Assembly (NCBI RefSeq): GCF_021088345.1
Contig: NZ_CP088156.1
Span: forward strand, 806,001 to 870,000
DNA: 64,000 nt
Source of the DNA: Bradyrhizobium ontarionense
GTDB taxonomy: Bacteria > Pseudomonadota > Alphaproteobacteria > Rhizobiales > Xanthobacteraceae
Direction of reading: 5' to 3'
The translations under genes and the position numbers were made by a program. Each line of letters opens with the position of its first letter. Position 1 is the stretch's first letter. Shown one piece after another: positions 45,616-54,996 of the stretch. Under the pieces are notes generated by a model that was not told the origin of the DNA, did no database searches, and saw only the letters and a program-made list of their open reading frames with translations.

Positions 45616-48600
45616 TTACTGCCCACCGCCGAAGCGGCGCGACCACCAGCCGGCTTTGCGCGGGGCAGCGGGATCCGCGTTCGAAGCGTCTGGCGCGACC
45701 GGCTCGGTCGCAACGGGTTCAGGCGTAGCGGCCGCTACCGTCTGATGGCTCTGGGCGACGTTGGCCGCCGAAGCCGGGCTGTCCGGCCTGGGCTCAGTCT
45801 TGGGCTCGGTGACGAAGCTGACCTTTTCGCGAACGGTCGAGCGGCGCGGGGCCTTCTCAGAATCGCTCTTGGGAGCTTCGGCCTTGTCGCCGTCCTGCAG
45901 ATCGGGCTGGGCTGCGGGAGCGGCCGCCGGCGCGACGGAGTCTACGACCTCCGGTGCGGTGGCGGTCACCGCGACCGCAGCAGCCTCCTGCTCCGCGGGC
46001 TCTTCCTCGTGATCATGGCGAGGCGCGCCGTTGCCGTCGAAATCGGCCACTGCAGTCTCTGCCTCCGACACCGAAGGCGGTGCCAGCTCGTCGCTGATCG
46101 ACGCGGCGAGACCGTCATCGATGCCGCCGCGCCGACGTCGGCCACCGCGCCGCCCGCGCCGGCGGGGACGCCGCTCGCCGGCCTGATCGGTCGGCTGGTC
46201 GCCTTGCGCGAAGGCAGGCTGTTCGTCCGCCTCGTCGTCCTCGGCTTCGGCTTCCTCGGCCGGCAGATCGGCGGCAAGACCTGATTCGGATGGCTGCGAT
46301 TCGGCAGTCGCCTCGGGTAGCGCGCCCTCGCGGGCCTCGCCACCACGGCCGCGTCGGCGCCGGCGCCGTTTGCGGCGGGAGCCATCGCGCTCGCCTTCGC
46401 CGCCCTCGGCGGCATCCTCCGACAGGCCTTCGGTTTCCTCGGTCTCGACCTCGGACTCCGTTTCGATGTCGAACGGCTCGTCCTCGTCATAGACCTCCTC
46501 GGCGACCAGCGGCGGCGCCGAGGCCTGCGCTGCGAGCAGCGCCTTGGCGGCCTCCAGCGTGTGCACCTGCTCGCCGCGATCGATCACGAACGACTGCTGA
46601 CCGCTCACGTTGGGGTCGGCGATGACGGCAAGCGAAACCTTGAAGCTGTTCTCGAGATCGCGCAGATGGCCGCGCTTGTGATTGAGCACGTAGAGCGCGA
46701 CCTCGGTGCGGGTGCGGACCACCAGATTGTGGGTCGCCCCCTTCATCAGGGTCTCTTCGAGGCTGCGCAGCAGCTGCAGCGCCACCGAGGACACCGAGCG
46801 GACATGGCCGCTGCCACCGCAATGCACGCAGGGCTCGGTCGAGCTTTCCAGCACGCTGGCGCGGATGCGCTGGCGCGACATCTCGAGCAGGCCGAAATGC
46901 GAGATGCGGCCGACCTGGATGCGCGCGCGATCCTGCCGCAGGCAGTCCGACAGCTTGCGCTCGACGGAGCGGTTGTTGCGCTTCTCGTCCATGTCGATGA
47001 AGTCGATGACGATCAGCCCGGCGAGGTCGCGCAGCCGGAGCTGGCGCGCCACTTCCTCGGCTGCCTCCATGTTGGTCTTGAGCGCCGTATCCTCGATGTG
47101 ATGCTCGCGCGTGGCGCGGCCGGAGTTCACGTCGATCGAGACCAGCGCCTCGGTCTGGTTGAGCACGATGTAGCCGCCGGAGCGGAGCTGGACGGTCGGC
47201 GAGAACATCGCGTCGAGCTGGCTCTCGACGCCCATCCGCGAGAACAGCGGCTGGCCGTCACGATACTGCTTCACCGCCCGGACGTTGGACGGCATCAGCA
47301 TCTTCATGAAGTCGTGCGCCTCCTGGTAGCCCGCCTCGCCGGCGACCAGGATCTCGTCGATCTCCTTGTTGTAGAGGTCGCGCAGAGAGCGCTTGATCAG
47401 CGAGCCTTCCTCGTAGACCAGGGTCGGTGCCTGCGACTTCAAGGTCATGTCGCGGACCGTCTCCCACAGCCGCAGCAGGTATTCGAAGTCGCGCTTGATC
47501 TCCGGCTTGGTCCGGTTGGCGCCGGCGGTGCGCAGGATAACGCCCATGCCCTCGGGCACGTCGAGGTCCTGCACGACTTCCTTCAGGCGCGAACGGTCCT
47601 GCGCCGAGGTGATCTTGCGGCTGATGCCGCCGCCGCGCGCCGTGTTCGGCATCAGCACGGCATAGCGGCCGGCCAGCGACAGATAGGTCGTCAGCGCCGC
47701 GCCCTTGTTGCCACGCTCTTCCTTGACGACCTGCACCAGCATCACCTGGCGGCGCTTGATGACCTCCTGGATCTTGTACTGGCGGCGCGGGCGGAAGGTG
47801 CGCTCGGGCACTTCCTCCAGCACGTCGTCGCCGCCGACGGATTCGACGACATCTTCCTCGATCTCGTCCTCGTCGTCGTCCTCATGGTCGCCCGCAGCGG
47901 GGTCCGCGCCGTTCTCGTCACCCGGAACGATCGTGACATCGCGGCCTTCATGCTCGGCGACCGGCGAGACGTCATCGTCGTGATCATGCTCGTCATGATC
48001 GTGCTCATCATGGTCATGCTCGTCATGATCATGGTGGTCGTGATCGTGCTCATCATGACCGTGCTCATCGTGACCGTGCTCATCGTGACCATGGGCTTCA
48101 TGGTCATGCGCGTCGTCGTCATGGTCGTCGGTCGCGCCCGCGGCGCCGGTCGTTTCGGCGCTGGCCGAAGCGGGCACAGCCCCGGCAACATCGCCGACCG
48201 GCTGGTCCGCGGTGTGTCCGGCATCGTCCGTGACGGCATCATGATGCCCGCCCGCGTGGTCGCGCGATTCATCGGCTGCGCCCTGGCCAGCCTCGCTCGT
48301 CACCCCATGGCCGGGAGCCGCGGCCTCGGAGAAGCCGTGCGGCTCAGCGTGCTCGGCCGCCTCGATATGCGGCTGATCGGAATGATCGTCGTGGGCGTAA
48401 GCGTGGTGCTCATGCGCCTCGTGGTCGGTCTCATGGCCTTCGGCTGGAATCGGCTGGCCGCCGTCGACGGCCTCGATGACCTCGCTCTGCACGCGCTCGC
48501 CACTGCCGCGGCGCCGCGAACTGCGGTGCCGGTTGCGACGGCGGTTGGAGCGGTTCTCGCTCTCTTCTTCGGCTTCGCGGTGGGCGCGCTCCTCGGCCTC

Positions 48601-48870
48601 GATCAGCGCCTGCCGGTCGGCGACCGGGATCTGGTAATAGTCGGGATGGATTTCGCTGAAGGCAAGGAAGCCGTGGCGGTTGCCGCCATACTCCACGAAG
48701 GCCGCCTGCAACGAGGGCTCAACGCGGGTCACCTTCGCCAGGTAGATGTTGCCACGGAGCTGCTTGCGCTGGGCAGTCTCGAAATCAAATTCCTCGACGC
48801 GGTTGCCGCGGACGACAACGACCCGGGTCTCTTCCGGGTGGGTAGCATCGATCAACATCTTGTTGGGCAT
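45616..48870 (-). CDS. rne: ribonuclease E with large His/Asp-rich insertion
   Basis: This 1084-residue essential endoribonuclease is the core of the RNA degradosome. Residues 1-95 open the S1 domain (MLIDATHPEETRVVVVRGNR, EPSLQAAFVEYGGNRHGFLA). About 260 residues (95-355) are then inserted before the S1 domain resumes with VKEERGNKGAALTTYLSLAG. The catalytic aspartates are Asp580 in SIDVNSGRA and Asp623 in VIDFIDM, and the zinc-link is CVHCGG (Cys681, Cys684). The C-terminal third is an acidic and arginine-rich scaffold (RRKRRRRRRGRGG, RRPRRRGRRGGRRRRGG). The ATG at 48870 matches the family N-terminus. RNase E usually autoregulates through its leader. Confidence 0.97.
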   Translation of the reverse strand: MPNKMLIDATHPEETRVVVVRGNRVEEFDFETAQRKQLRGNIYLAKVTRVEPSLQAAFVEYGGNRHGFLAFSEIHPDYYQIPVADRQALIEAEERAHREAEEESENRSNRRRNRHRSSRRRGSGERVQSEVIEAVDGGQPIPAEGHETDHEAHEHHAYAHDDHSDQPHIEAAEHAEPHGFSEAAAPGHGVTSEAGQGAADESRDHAGGHHDAVTDDAGHTADQPVGDVAGAVPASASAETTGAAGATDDHDDDAHDHEAHGHDEHGHDEHGHDEHDHDHHDHDEHDHDEHDHDEHDHDDDVSPVAEHEGRDVTIVPGDENGADPAAGDHEDDDEDEIEEDVVESVGGDDVLEEVPERTFRPRRQYKIQEVIKRRQVMLVQVVKEERGNKGAALTTYLSLAGRYAVLMPNTARGGGISRKITSAQDRSRLKEVVQDLDVPEGMGVILRTAGANRTKPEIKRDFEYLLRLWETVRDMTLKSQAPTLVYEEGSLIKRSLRDLYNKEIDEILVAGEAGYQEAHDFMKMLMPSNVRAVKQYRDGQPLFSRMGVESQLDAMFSPTVQLRSGGYIVLNQTEALVSIDVNSGRATREHHIEDTALKTNMEAAEEVARQLRLRDLAGLIVIDFIDMDEKRNNRSVERKLSDCLRQDRARIQVGRISHFGLLEMSRQRIRASVLESSTEPCVHCGGSGHVRSVSSVALQLLRSLEETLMKGATHNLVVRTRTEVALYVLNHKRGHLRDLENSFKVSLAVIADPNVSGQQSFVIDRGEQVHTLEAAKALLAAQASAPPLVAEEVYDEDEPFDIETESEVETEETEGLSEDAAEGGEGERDGSRRKRRRRRRGRGGEAREGALPEATAESQPSESGLAADLPAEEAEAEDDEADEQPAFAQGDQPTDQAGERRPRRRGRRGGRRRRGGIDDGLAASISDELAPPSVSEAETAVADFDGNGAPRHDHEEEPAEQEAAAVAVTATAPEVVDSVAPAAAPAAQPDLQDGDKAEAPKSDSEKAPRRSTVREKVSFVTEPKTEPRPDSPASAANVAQSHQTVAAATPEPVATEPVAPDASNADPAAPRKAGWWSRRFGGGQ
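47971..48108 (-). repeat. tandem HDEH-coding repeat inside rne
   Basis: About 46 codons (residues 255-300 of RNase E) encode repeated GHDEH and DHDEH units, visible in the DNA as repeated CATGATGAGCAC-like units on the minus strand. The tract is entirely His, Asp, Glu and Gly and looks able to bind divalent metals. It is prone to slippage, so copy number may vary between strains. Confidence 0.85.
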
Positions 48871-49600
48871 ATTGGAACTCTTGGAGGCGACGGACGCGAT
48901 TCGACGCGAGCGCGTGGCGCGCTGCGGGACGACGCGACGGTCCACCTGATTCGGGGGTGAGGGGAAGGCCTAAACGCATCTGGTTGCGCCGTGCCAACCC
49001 TGGTGCCGACGGAACGATCGGCCGTGCGGGGACGCTGCCCCGCATCGGCGCGGATCGTCCGCTGGTCATGGTTAGCAATGCAGTCTGGCGCATCAAGCGT
49101 CGGCCCGTCTGGAACACGTTGGCGGCAGTGGATGCCGCCTTGTCTATTGCCGAAGGCCAGATTGCGCCGAAACGCTTGCCCAGGATCGAACACCAACCCC
49201 GACAGGGGTGTGGTATTAGGCTACGCCGTGTCTGACCTGGTGCCCGGGCGGTCTCAGCAAGGAGGCGCCCTGGAACCGGCGCCACTCGGCTCTTGACCGG
49301 CTCTCCGTTGCAGCCGCGCGGATCGCGCAGGCCCCATGGAGGGTCGGAAAGGCGCAGGAAGCTCCGCAAAGATCGAGAACCTCGATCACGAAGCTTCCGG
49401 CGTTGCACCGGGAGCTTGAACGCGACACAACCGGCAGTAAAGAATAGCCTTCAGCAGTTCGTACATACGTGGAATGGGCTGGCCGTGCAAGGGAAGCGTC
49501 GCGGAACCGCAACAATCGCCGGCCTTTAACGAAAATGACAAAATTAGGCGGTTAACCGCTGGGATTGGTTGCGGTAAGACGGTCCCGCGGAGGCACGGAT
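48871..49600. other. long gap between rne and the amidase gene
   Basis: About 730 bases separate the divergent rne and amidase genes, and I see no supported gene. On the rne side it probably includes a long 5' untranslated region, with a hairpin TGCGGGG / CCCCGCA at 49025-49044. Near the amidase start a GGTTAACC palindrome lies at 49550-49557. Confidence 0.4.
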
Positions 49601-50995
49601 TTGGCAGCAGGCCGGGCAAACTACCTTTCTTGGCTGGGATGCGCGTCACTGTGCGTCACGCAAATGTTATATGCGGGAGCGATTCCGGCGCAGGCTCAGA
49701 GCGGGCCGGTCGGCCAGGTTCCGCCTGTGGTCGTGGGCCCAGGGTTCCCGATCGCCTCCGATGTCCGCTTGGCCGGCGATTCCCGGCAGACCCGATTCGT
49801 GCTCGATCTGGACAAGCCGGTTCCGTTCCGCGCCTTCGTGCTGAGCGACCCCTATCGCGTTGTGGTCGACCTGCCGCAGGTGAGCTTTCATCTCCCCGCA
49901 GGGGCGGGAACCAATGGTCGCGGCTTGGTGAAGGCGTTCCGCTATGGGTTGGTCATGCCTGGCGGCTCGCGCATCGTCGTCGATCTCACCGGGCCGGCCC
50001 GAATCGCCAATTCGTCGGTCCTCGACGCCGCCAACGGGCAGCCGTCGCGTCTGGTGCTGGAGCTGGAGGAGGTCGACGAGGCCACTTTCGCGCGCGCGAT
50101 CGGCATCGACAGCCGCTCTCAGGGCAAGCCGACCGATTCGAACGGGCCAATGGCCCCGATCGCGGCCACCCCGACTGCCGCCGGCAACCCTCTGGCCGTC
50201 AGGCCGCCACCGACCACGGTCGCGGTCGCGCCGACAGGACCTGCCGGAGCCCCTGACACGCGGCCCGTGGTCGTGATCGATCCGGGTCACGGCGGTATCG
50301 ACTACGGAACCCAGGGCGGCGAGGTGCCCGAGAAGAACCTGGTGCTCGCCTTCGGTCAGGCGCTGCGCGATCGGCTCGAGCGGTCGGGCAAATACCGCGT
50401 GATCATGACGCGTGATGACGACACATTCATCCCGCTCGGCGACCGGGTTCGCATTGCGCAGAAGCTATCGGCGGCACTGTTCGTCTCGGTCCATGCCGAT
50501 GCGCTGCCGCGGGGCGAGGGCGACGCCCAGGGCGCCACCATCTATACATTGTCGGACAAGGCCTCCGATTCCGAAGCGGAGCGGCTGGCGGAGGCGGAAA
50601 ACCGTGCCGACCTGATCGGCGGGGTCAACCTGACGGAAGAGCCTGCGGATGTCGCCGACATTCTGATCGATCTGGCCAGGCGCGAAACGCGCACCTTTTC
50701 CAACAGGTTCGCTCGTGTCCTGATGAACGACTTGAAGACGGCCGTGCATCTGCACAAGCGGCCGCTGAAATCGGCAGGTTTCCGCGTCCTGAAGGCGCCT
50801 GACGTGCCTTCGGTGCTGGTCGAGCTGGGTTATGTCTCCAACAAGGGAGACATGGGGAACCTGATCTCCGAGACGTGGCGCTCGCGTACTGCGGACGCGA
50901 TGGCGCGCGCGATCGATGCATTCCTGGCCAAGCGCATCGCCAATGCCGGTGGGGAACGGGCCGAGAAGCCGGCTCCGGCGCGTGCAAAGCCCTAG
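49601..50995 (+). CDS. amiC: N-acetylmuramoyl-L-alanine amidase with AMIN domain
   Basis: This 464-residue periplasmic enzyme cleaves septal peptidoglycan. A signal peptide (to AIPAQAQ) precedes an AMIN domain (about 45-160: DVRLAGDSRQTRFVLDLDKP, FRAFVLSDPYRVVVDLPQV). A Pro/Ala linker and an Amidase_3 catalytic domain (about 210-455) follow, with zinc ligands in VIDPGHGGIDYGTQGG, the Glu in PEKNLVLAFG, and VSVHADA. The start is TTG at 49601, chosen because GGAGG lies exactly seven bases upstream; an earlier in-frame TTG at 49565 lacks this. PBP1A follows on the same strand, fitting joint control of wall growth and division. Confidence 0.94.
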   Translation: MAAGRANYLSWLGCASLCVTQMLYAGAIPAQAQSGPVGQVPPVVVGPGFPIASDVRLAGDSRQTRFVLDLDKPVPFRAFVLSDPYRVVVDLPQVSFHLPAGAGTNGRGLVKAFRYGLVMPGGSRIVVDLTGPARIANSSVLDAANGQPSRLVLELEEVDEATFARAIGIDSRSQGKPTDSNGPMAPIAATPTAAGNPLAVRPPPTTVAVAPTGPAGAPDTRPVVVIDPGHGGIDYGTQGGEVPEKNLVLAFGQALRDRLERSGKYRVIMTRDDDTFIPLGDRVRIAQKLSAALFVSVHADALPRGEGDAQGATIYTLSDKASDSEAERLAEAENRADLIGGVNLTEEPADVADILIDLARRETRTFSNRFARVLMNDLKTAVHLHKRPLKSAGFRVLKAPDVPSVLVELGYVSNKGDMGNLISETWRSRTADAMARAIDAFLAKRIANAGGERAEKPAPARAKP

Positions 50996-51195
50996 TTTGG
51001 CCACAGCAACAGCCGTATAAACGTGCTGCGAGGCACCCGGAATCACGTAAGGATTCCTTCTCGGCAGACTTGTGATAGGCTTAACCGTTGATAGGTTGGA
51101 CCGTGCGGTTATCTGGCATGGGTCACGTGGAATTGCGGCCGACTGCGTGATGTCGGCGGAAGCGCACCTGAGGCGCGCCGCGTCCAAGCCGAGAG

Positions 51196-53736
51196 ATGAA
51201 CAAGAGTTGGAACGGATATTCGCCGATGCGCTTTATGGTGCGGTTTTTGGGCTTCCTGTTCGCGGCCGGTACCGTTGTCTTTCTGGTCGGCGTGGCGGCG
51301 GCAGCCGGCCTGATCTGGCACTTCTCCAAGGACCTGCCTGACTACTCCCAGCTCCAGGATTACGAGCCGCCGGTCATGACGCGCGTCCATGCGGCGGACG
51401 GTTCGCTGGTCGGCGAATATGCCAGGGAGCGGCGGCTCTATCTGCCGATCCAGGCGGTTCCGAAGCTCGTCATCAACGCCTTCCTCGCCGCCGAGGACAA
51501 GAACTTCTACGAGCATGGCGGCATCGATTTCACGGGCATGGCTCGCGCTGCCGTCGTCTATGCCCAGAACTTCGGCTCGAACCGACGTCCACAGGGCGCC
51601 TCCACCATCACCCAGCAGGTTGCCAAGAACTTCCTCCTGACCAACGAGGTCTCGTTCGCCCGCAAGATCAAGGAAGCGCTGCTGGCGATGCGCATCGAGC
51701 GGACCTATTCCAAGGACCGGATCCTCGAGCTCTACCTGAACGAGATCTATCTTGGGTCAGGCGCGTACGGCATTGCGGCCGCGTCGCTGGTCTATTTCGA
51801 CAAGTCCGTCAACGAGCTTACGGTGGCCGACGCGGCCTATCTGGCGGCGCTGCCGAAGATGCCTGGCAGCTTGCACCCGATTCGTAACCGCGACCGCGCC
51901 ATCGAGCGTCGCAACTACGTCATCGACCGGCTGCTCGAGAATGGCTGGATCAAGCAGGCCGATGCGGACAAGGCGCGCAAGGACCCGCTGACAATCGCGA
52001 GCCGCAACACCGGTGCGCACATCTTCGCCGGCGAATATTTTGCCGAGGAAGTCCGGCGCGACATCTTCGAGCGCTACGGCGAGAAGAAGCTCTATGAGGG
52101 CGGGCTGTCGGTACGCACGACGCTCGATCCGAAGGTCCAGGTCATGGCGCGCAAAGCCATGGTCGCGGGTCTCGTGAGGTATGACCAGGAGCAGGGCTAT
52201 CGCGGGGCCGTCTCCAAGCTCGACATTTCGGGCGACTGGGGCGTCAAGCTCGCCGACATCAAGTCGCTCTCCGACATCTCGCCTTGGCGGATGGCCGTGG
52301 TGCTCGAGACCAGCGACCAGTCCGCCCGCATCGGCTTCCAGCCGGCGCGCGAGCTCGGCGGCGCCGTCAGCAAGGAGCGCCAGACCGGCCTGATCACGCT
52401 CGACGGCGTGAAGTGGGCGCGCGCCATGTCCGGCAACGGTCGCGGCAAGACGCCGACCTCGGTTGCGCAGGTGCTGCAGCCGGGCGATGTGATCTATGCC
52501 GATCCGCTGTTCAAGGAAGGCAACCCTGTCGAAGGCCAGTACCGGCTCGAGCAGTTGCCGGAAGTATCGGGCGCGATGGTTGCCATGGACCCGAACACCG
52601 GCCGCGTGCTGGCCATGGTGGGCGGCTTTTCGTTCGACCAGAGCCAGTTCAACCGGGCCACGCAGGCCTACCGGCAGCCTGGATCGTCATTCAAGCCGAT
52701 CGTCTATTCGTCGGCGCTCGACAACGGCTACACGCCGTCGACCCAGGTCGTCGACGCCCCGATCGAGATCGACCAAGGGCAGGGCGGCCAAGTGTGGCGT
52801 CCTGAGAACTTTTCGAACGGCAAATATCAGGGCCCGACGACGCTACGCAACGCCCTGCGGCTGTCCTTGAACACCGTCACGGTGCGGCTGGCGCAGGACG
52901 TCGGCATGCCGTTGATCTCGGAATACGCCAAGCGGTTCGGCGTTTATGACGAGCTGCCGAATTACCTCTCTTACGCACTCGGCGCGGGCGAGACCACGGC
53001 CATGCGCATGGTCACGGCCTATTCGATGATCGCCAATGGCGGCCGCCGGGTGAAGCCCACTCTGATCGACCGCATCCAGGACCGCTACGGCCACACCATC
53101 TTCAAGCATGACGCCCGCGAATGTCGCGGCTGCGAGGCACCGGACGGCTGGAAGAACCAGAGCGAGCCGCAGCTCGTCGACCGCCGCGAGCAGGTGTTGG
53201 ATACGATGACGGCCTACCAGGTCACCTCGATGCTGGAAGGTGTGGTGCAGGCGGGTACGGCGACCGTGCTCAAGGAGGTCGGAAAGCCGATCGCCGGCAA
53301 GACCGGCACCACCAACGAGGCCAAGGACGCCTGGTTCGTCGGCTTCTCGCCGGATCTCGCCGTCGCGATCTATATGGGCTACGACAAGCCGCGGCCGCTC
53401 GGCAAGGGCAATGCCGCGACGGGCGGCCATTTGGCCGCGCCGATCGCGAAGGACTTCATGAAGCTCGCGCTGGCCGACAAGCCGGCGACGCCGTTCAAGA
53501 TCCCGGCCGGCATCAAGCTGGTGCGCGTCGATTCCAAGACCGGCATGCGTGCGAGCCCGGGCGACGGCGGCCGTACGATCATGGAGGCGTTCAAGCCGGG
53601 CACCGCACCGCCGGACAACTACTCGGTGATCGGCGTCGCCGACGCCGACGGCCGCAGCATGAGCCCGTCGCAGAGCGGCGGCCAGCCCGACGCCGGCAGC
53701 TTCATCATCCGTCCGGGGACCGGCAGCCTCTATTAG
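51196..53736 (+). CDS. mrcA: penicillin-binding protein 1A
   Basis: This 846-residue bifunctional peptidoglycan synthase has a membrane anchor (about 14-40) and a GT51 glycosyltransferase domain with the catalytic glutamate in AAEDKNFYEHGGID (Glu100) and RRPQGASTITQQVAKNF. An OB-like domain follows. The transpeptidase has serine 497 in GSSFKP, SLN (557-559) and KTGTT (702-706). It polymerises and cross-links the wall at the inner membrane. It follows the amidase after a 200-base gap containing its own likely promoter. A GAGAG lies just before the ATG. Confidence 0.97.
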   Translation: MNKSWNGYSPMRFMVRFLGFLFAAGTVVFLVGVAAAAGLIWHFSKDLPDYSQLQDYEPPVMTRVHAADGSLVGEYARERRLYLPIQAVPKLVINAFLAAEDKNFYEHGGIDFTGMARAAVVYAQNFGSNRRPQGASTITQQVAKNFLLTNEVSFARKIKEALLAMRIERTYSKDRILELYLNEIYLGSGAYGIAAASLVYFDKSVNELTVADAAYLAALPKMPGSLHPIRNRDRAIERRNYVIDRLLENGWIKQADADKARKDPLTIASRNTGAHIFAGEYFAEEVRRDIFERYGEKKLYEGGLSVRTTLDPKVQVMARKAMVAGLVRYDQEQGYRGAVSKLDISGDWGVKLADIKSLSDISPWRMAVVLETSDQSARIGFQPARELGGAVSKERQTGLITLDGVKWARAMSGNGRGKTPTSVAQVLQPGDVIYADPLFKEGNPVEGQYRLEQLPEVSGAMVAMDPNTGRVLAMVGGFSFDQSQFNRATQAYRQPGSSFKPIVYSSALDNGYTPSTQVVDAPIEIDQGQGGQVWRPENFSNGKYQGPTTLRNALRLSLNTVTVRLAQDVGMPLISEYAKRFGVYDELPNYLSYALGAGETTAMRMVTAYSMIANGGRRVKPTLIDRIQDRYGHTIFKHDARECRGCEAPDGWKNQSEPQLVDRREQVLDTMTAYQVTSMLEGVVQAGTATVLKEVGKPIAGKTGTTNEAKDAWFVGFSPDLAVAIYMGYDKPRPLGKGNAATGGHLAAPIAKDFMKLALADKPATPFKIPAGIKLVRVDSKTGMRASPGDGGRTIMEAFKPGTAPPDNYSVIGVADADGRSMSPSQSGGQPDAGSFIIRPGTGSLY

Positions 53737-53859
53737 GCCTTAGGCCTGCGAAACTCACGCTAGTGCGGTGCAGGGCGATTGCGCTTTGCGCCGTGCGCCG
53801 CTACATCCCCAGCCAGACCTGATGCTGCGGTGGTTCGACCGCAGCCCGAAGAGAGCGAT

Positions 53860-54994
53860 ATGCGCGCCGAAATCGAAAAAATCGTAGAAGAGATCAAGCA
53901 GTCGGTCGGGCTGCTGAGGAGGCATCTTTGACGTCGAGACATCGACGGCAAGGCTAGCCGAGCTGAACAAGCTCGCCGAAGATCCCAATCTCTGGAACGA
54001 TCCCCAGAAAGCTCAGAGGCTGATGCAGGAGCGGACCTCGCTGGAGGATTCGCTGACCGGCATCGGCAAGGTCGAGCGTGAGCTTAGCGACAACATCGAG
54101 ATGATCGAGCTCGGCGAGGCCGAGAACGATTCCGGTGTGGTGAGTGAAGCCGAGAACGCGCTCAAGGCTTTGAAGAAGGAAGTGGCGCGCCGCGAGCTCG
54201 AGGCGTTGCTGTCCGGCGAGGCCGACAAGTTCGATACCTATCTCGAGGTGCATGCCGGCGCCGGCGGCACCGAGAGCCAGGATTGGGCTCAGATGCTGCT
54301 GCGCATGTACGCGCGCTGGGCCGAGAAGCACGGATTCAAGATCGAGTATCTCGAAGAATCGCTGGGCGAGGAGGCCGGCATCAAGTCGGCGACCATCCAG
54401 ATCTCCGGCCACAACGCCTATGGCTGGCTGAAGACGGAAGGCGGCGTGCACCGCCTGGTCCGCATCTCGCCGTTCGATTCCAACGCGCGGCGCCACACCT
54501 CGTTCTCGTCGGTCCAGATCTTCCCGGTCATCGACGACAGCATCAAGATCGACATCAAGGAATCCGACGTCCGCACCGACACGATGCGGTCCGGCGGCGC
54601 CGGCGGCCAGCACGTCAACAAGACCGAATCCGCGGTGCGGCTGACGCACATCCCGACCGGCGTAGCGGTGGTCTGTCAGGCGGGCCGATCGCAGCACAAG
54701 AACCGCGCCCAGGCCTGGGACATGCTGCGCGCGCGTCTCTATGAGATCGAGCTGAAGAAGCGCGAGGAGAAGGCTGCGGCCGACCAGGCGGCCAAGACCG
54801 AAATCGGCTGGGGTCACCAGATCCGCTCCTACGTGCTGCAGCCGTATCAAATGGTCAAGGACCTGCGCACGGGCGTGCAGACATCCGACACTGCGGGCGT
54901 GCTCGATGGCGATCTCGACGAGTTCATGGCGGCGACCCTGGCGCAGCGTGCATTCGGGACGACACCGGGCGCTGCCATCGACGACGTGGATTGA
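53860..54994 (+). CDS. prfB: peptide chain release factor 2, programmed +1 frameshift
   Basis: The gene needs a ribosomal +1 shift. Codons 1-23 (53860-53928) end at an in-frame TGA (53929-53931). Translation resumes at 53930, giving 377 residues. RF2 reads UGA and UAA stops. The tripeptide anticodon SPF is at residues 203-205 and the GGQ that triggers hydrolysis at 248-250, both matching E. coli numbering within two residues. Without the shift only a 23-residue peptide would be made, so RF2 levels control the shift (established autoregulation). It is followed directly by an HIBADH-family gene. Confidence 0.95.
53917..53932 (+). promoter_or_regulatory. prfB programmed frameshift signal
   Basis: AGGAGGCATCTTTGAC contains the internal Shine-Dalgarno (AGGAGG) and the slippery CTT-TGA-C, matching the classical prfB recoding site. 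The ribosome slips from CTT to TTT, then reads GAC. Confidence 0.95.
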
Positions 54995-54996
54995 GC

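Noticed and set aside
47971..48108. CRISPR-like repeat array
   Set aside because: The repeats are short, contiguous and in frame within rne, with no spacers. They encode a protein tandem repeat.
46561..48960. Open frame of about 800 codons on the plus strand across rne
   Set aside because: It is antisense to rne, and its apparent hydrophobic stretch is the complement of the HDEH repeat. It shows no protein family features.
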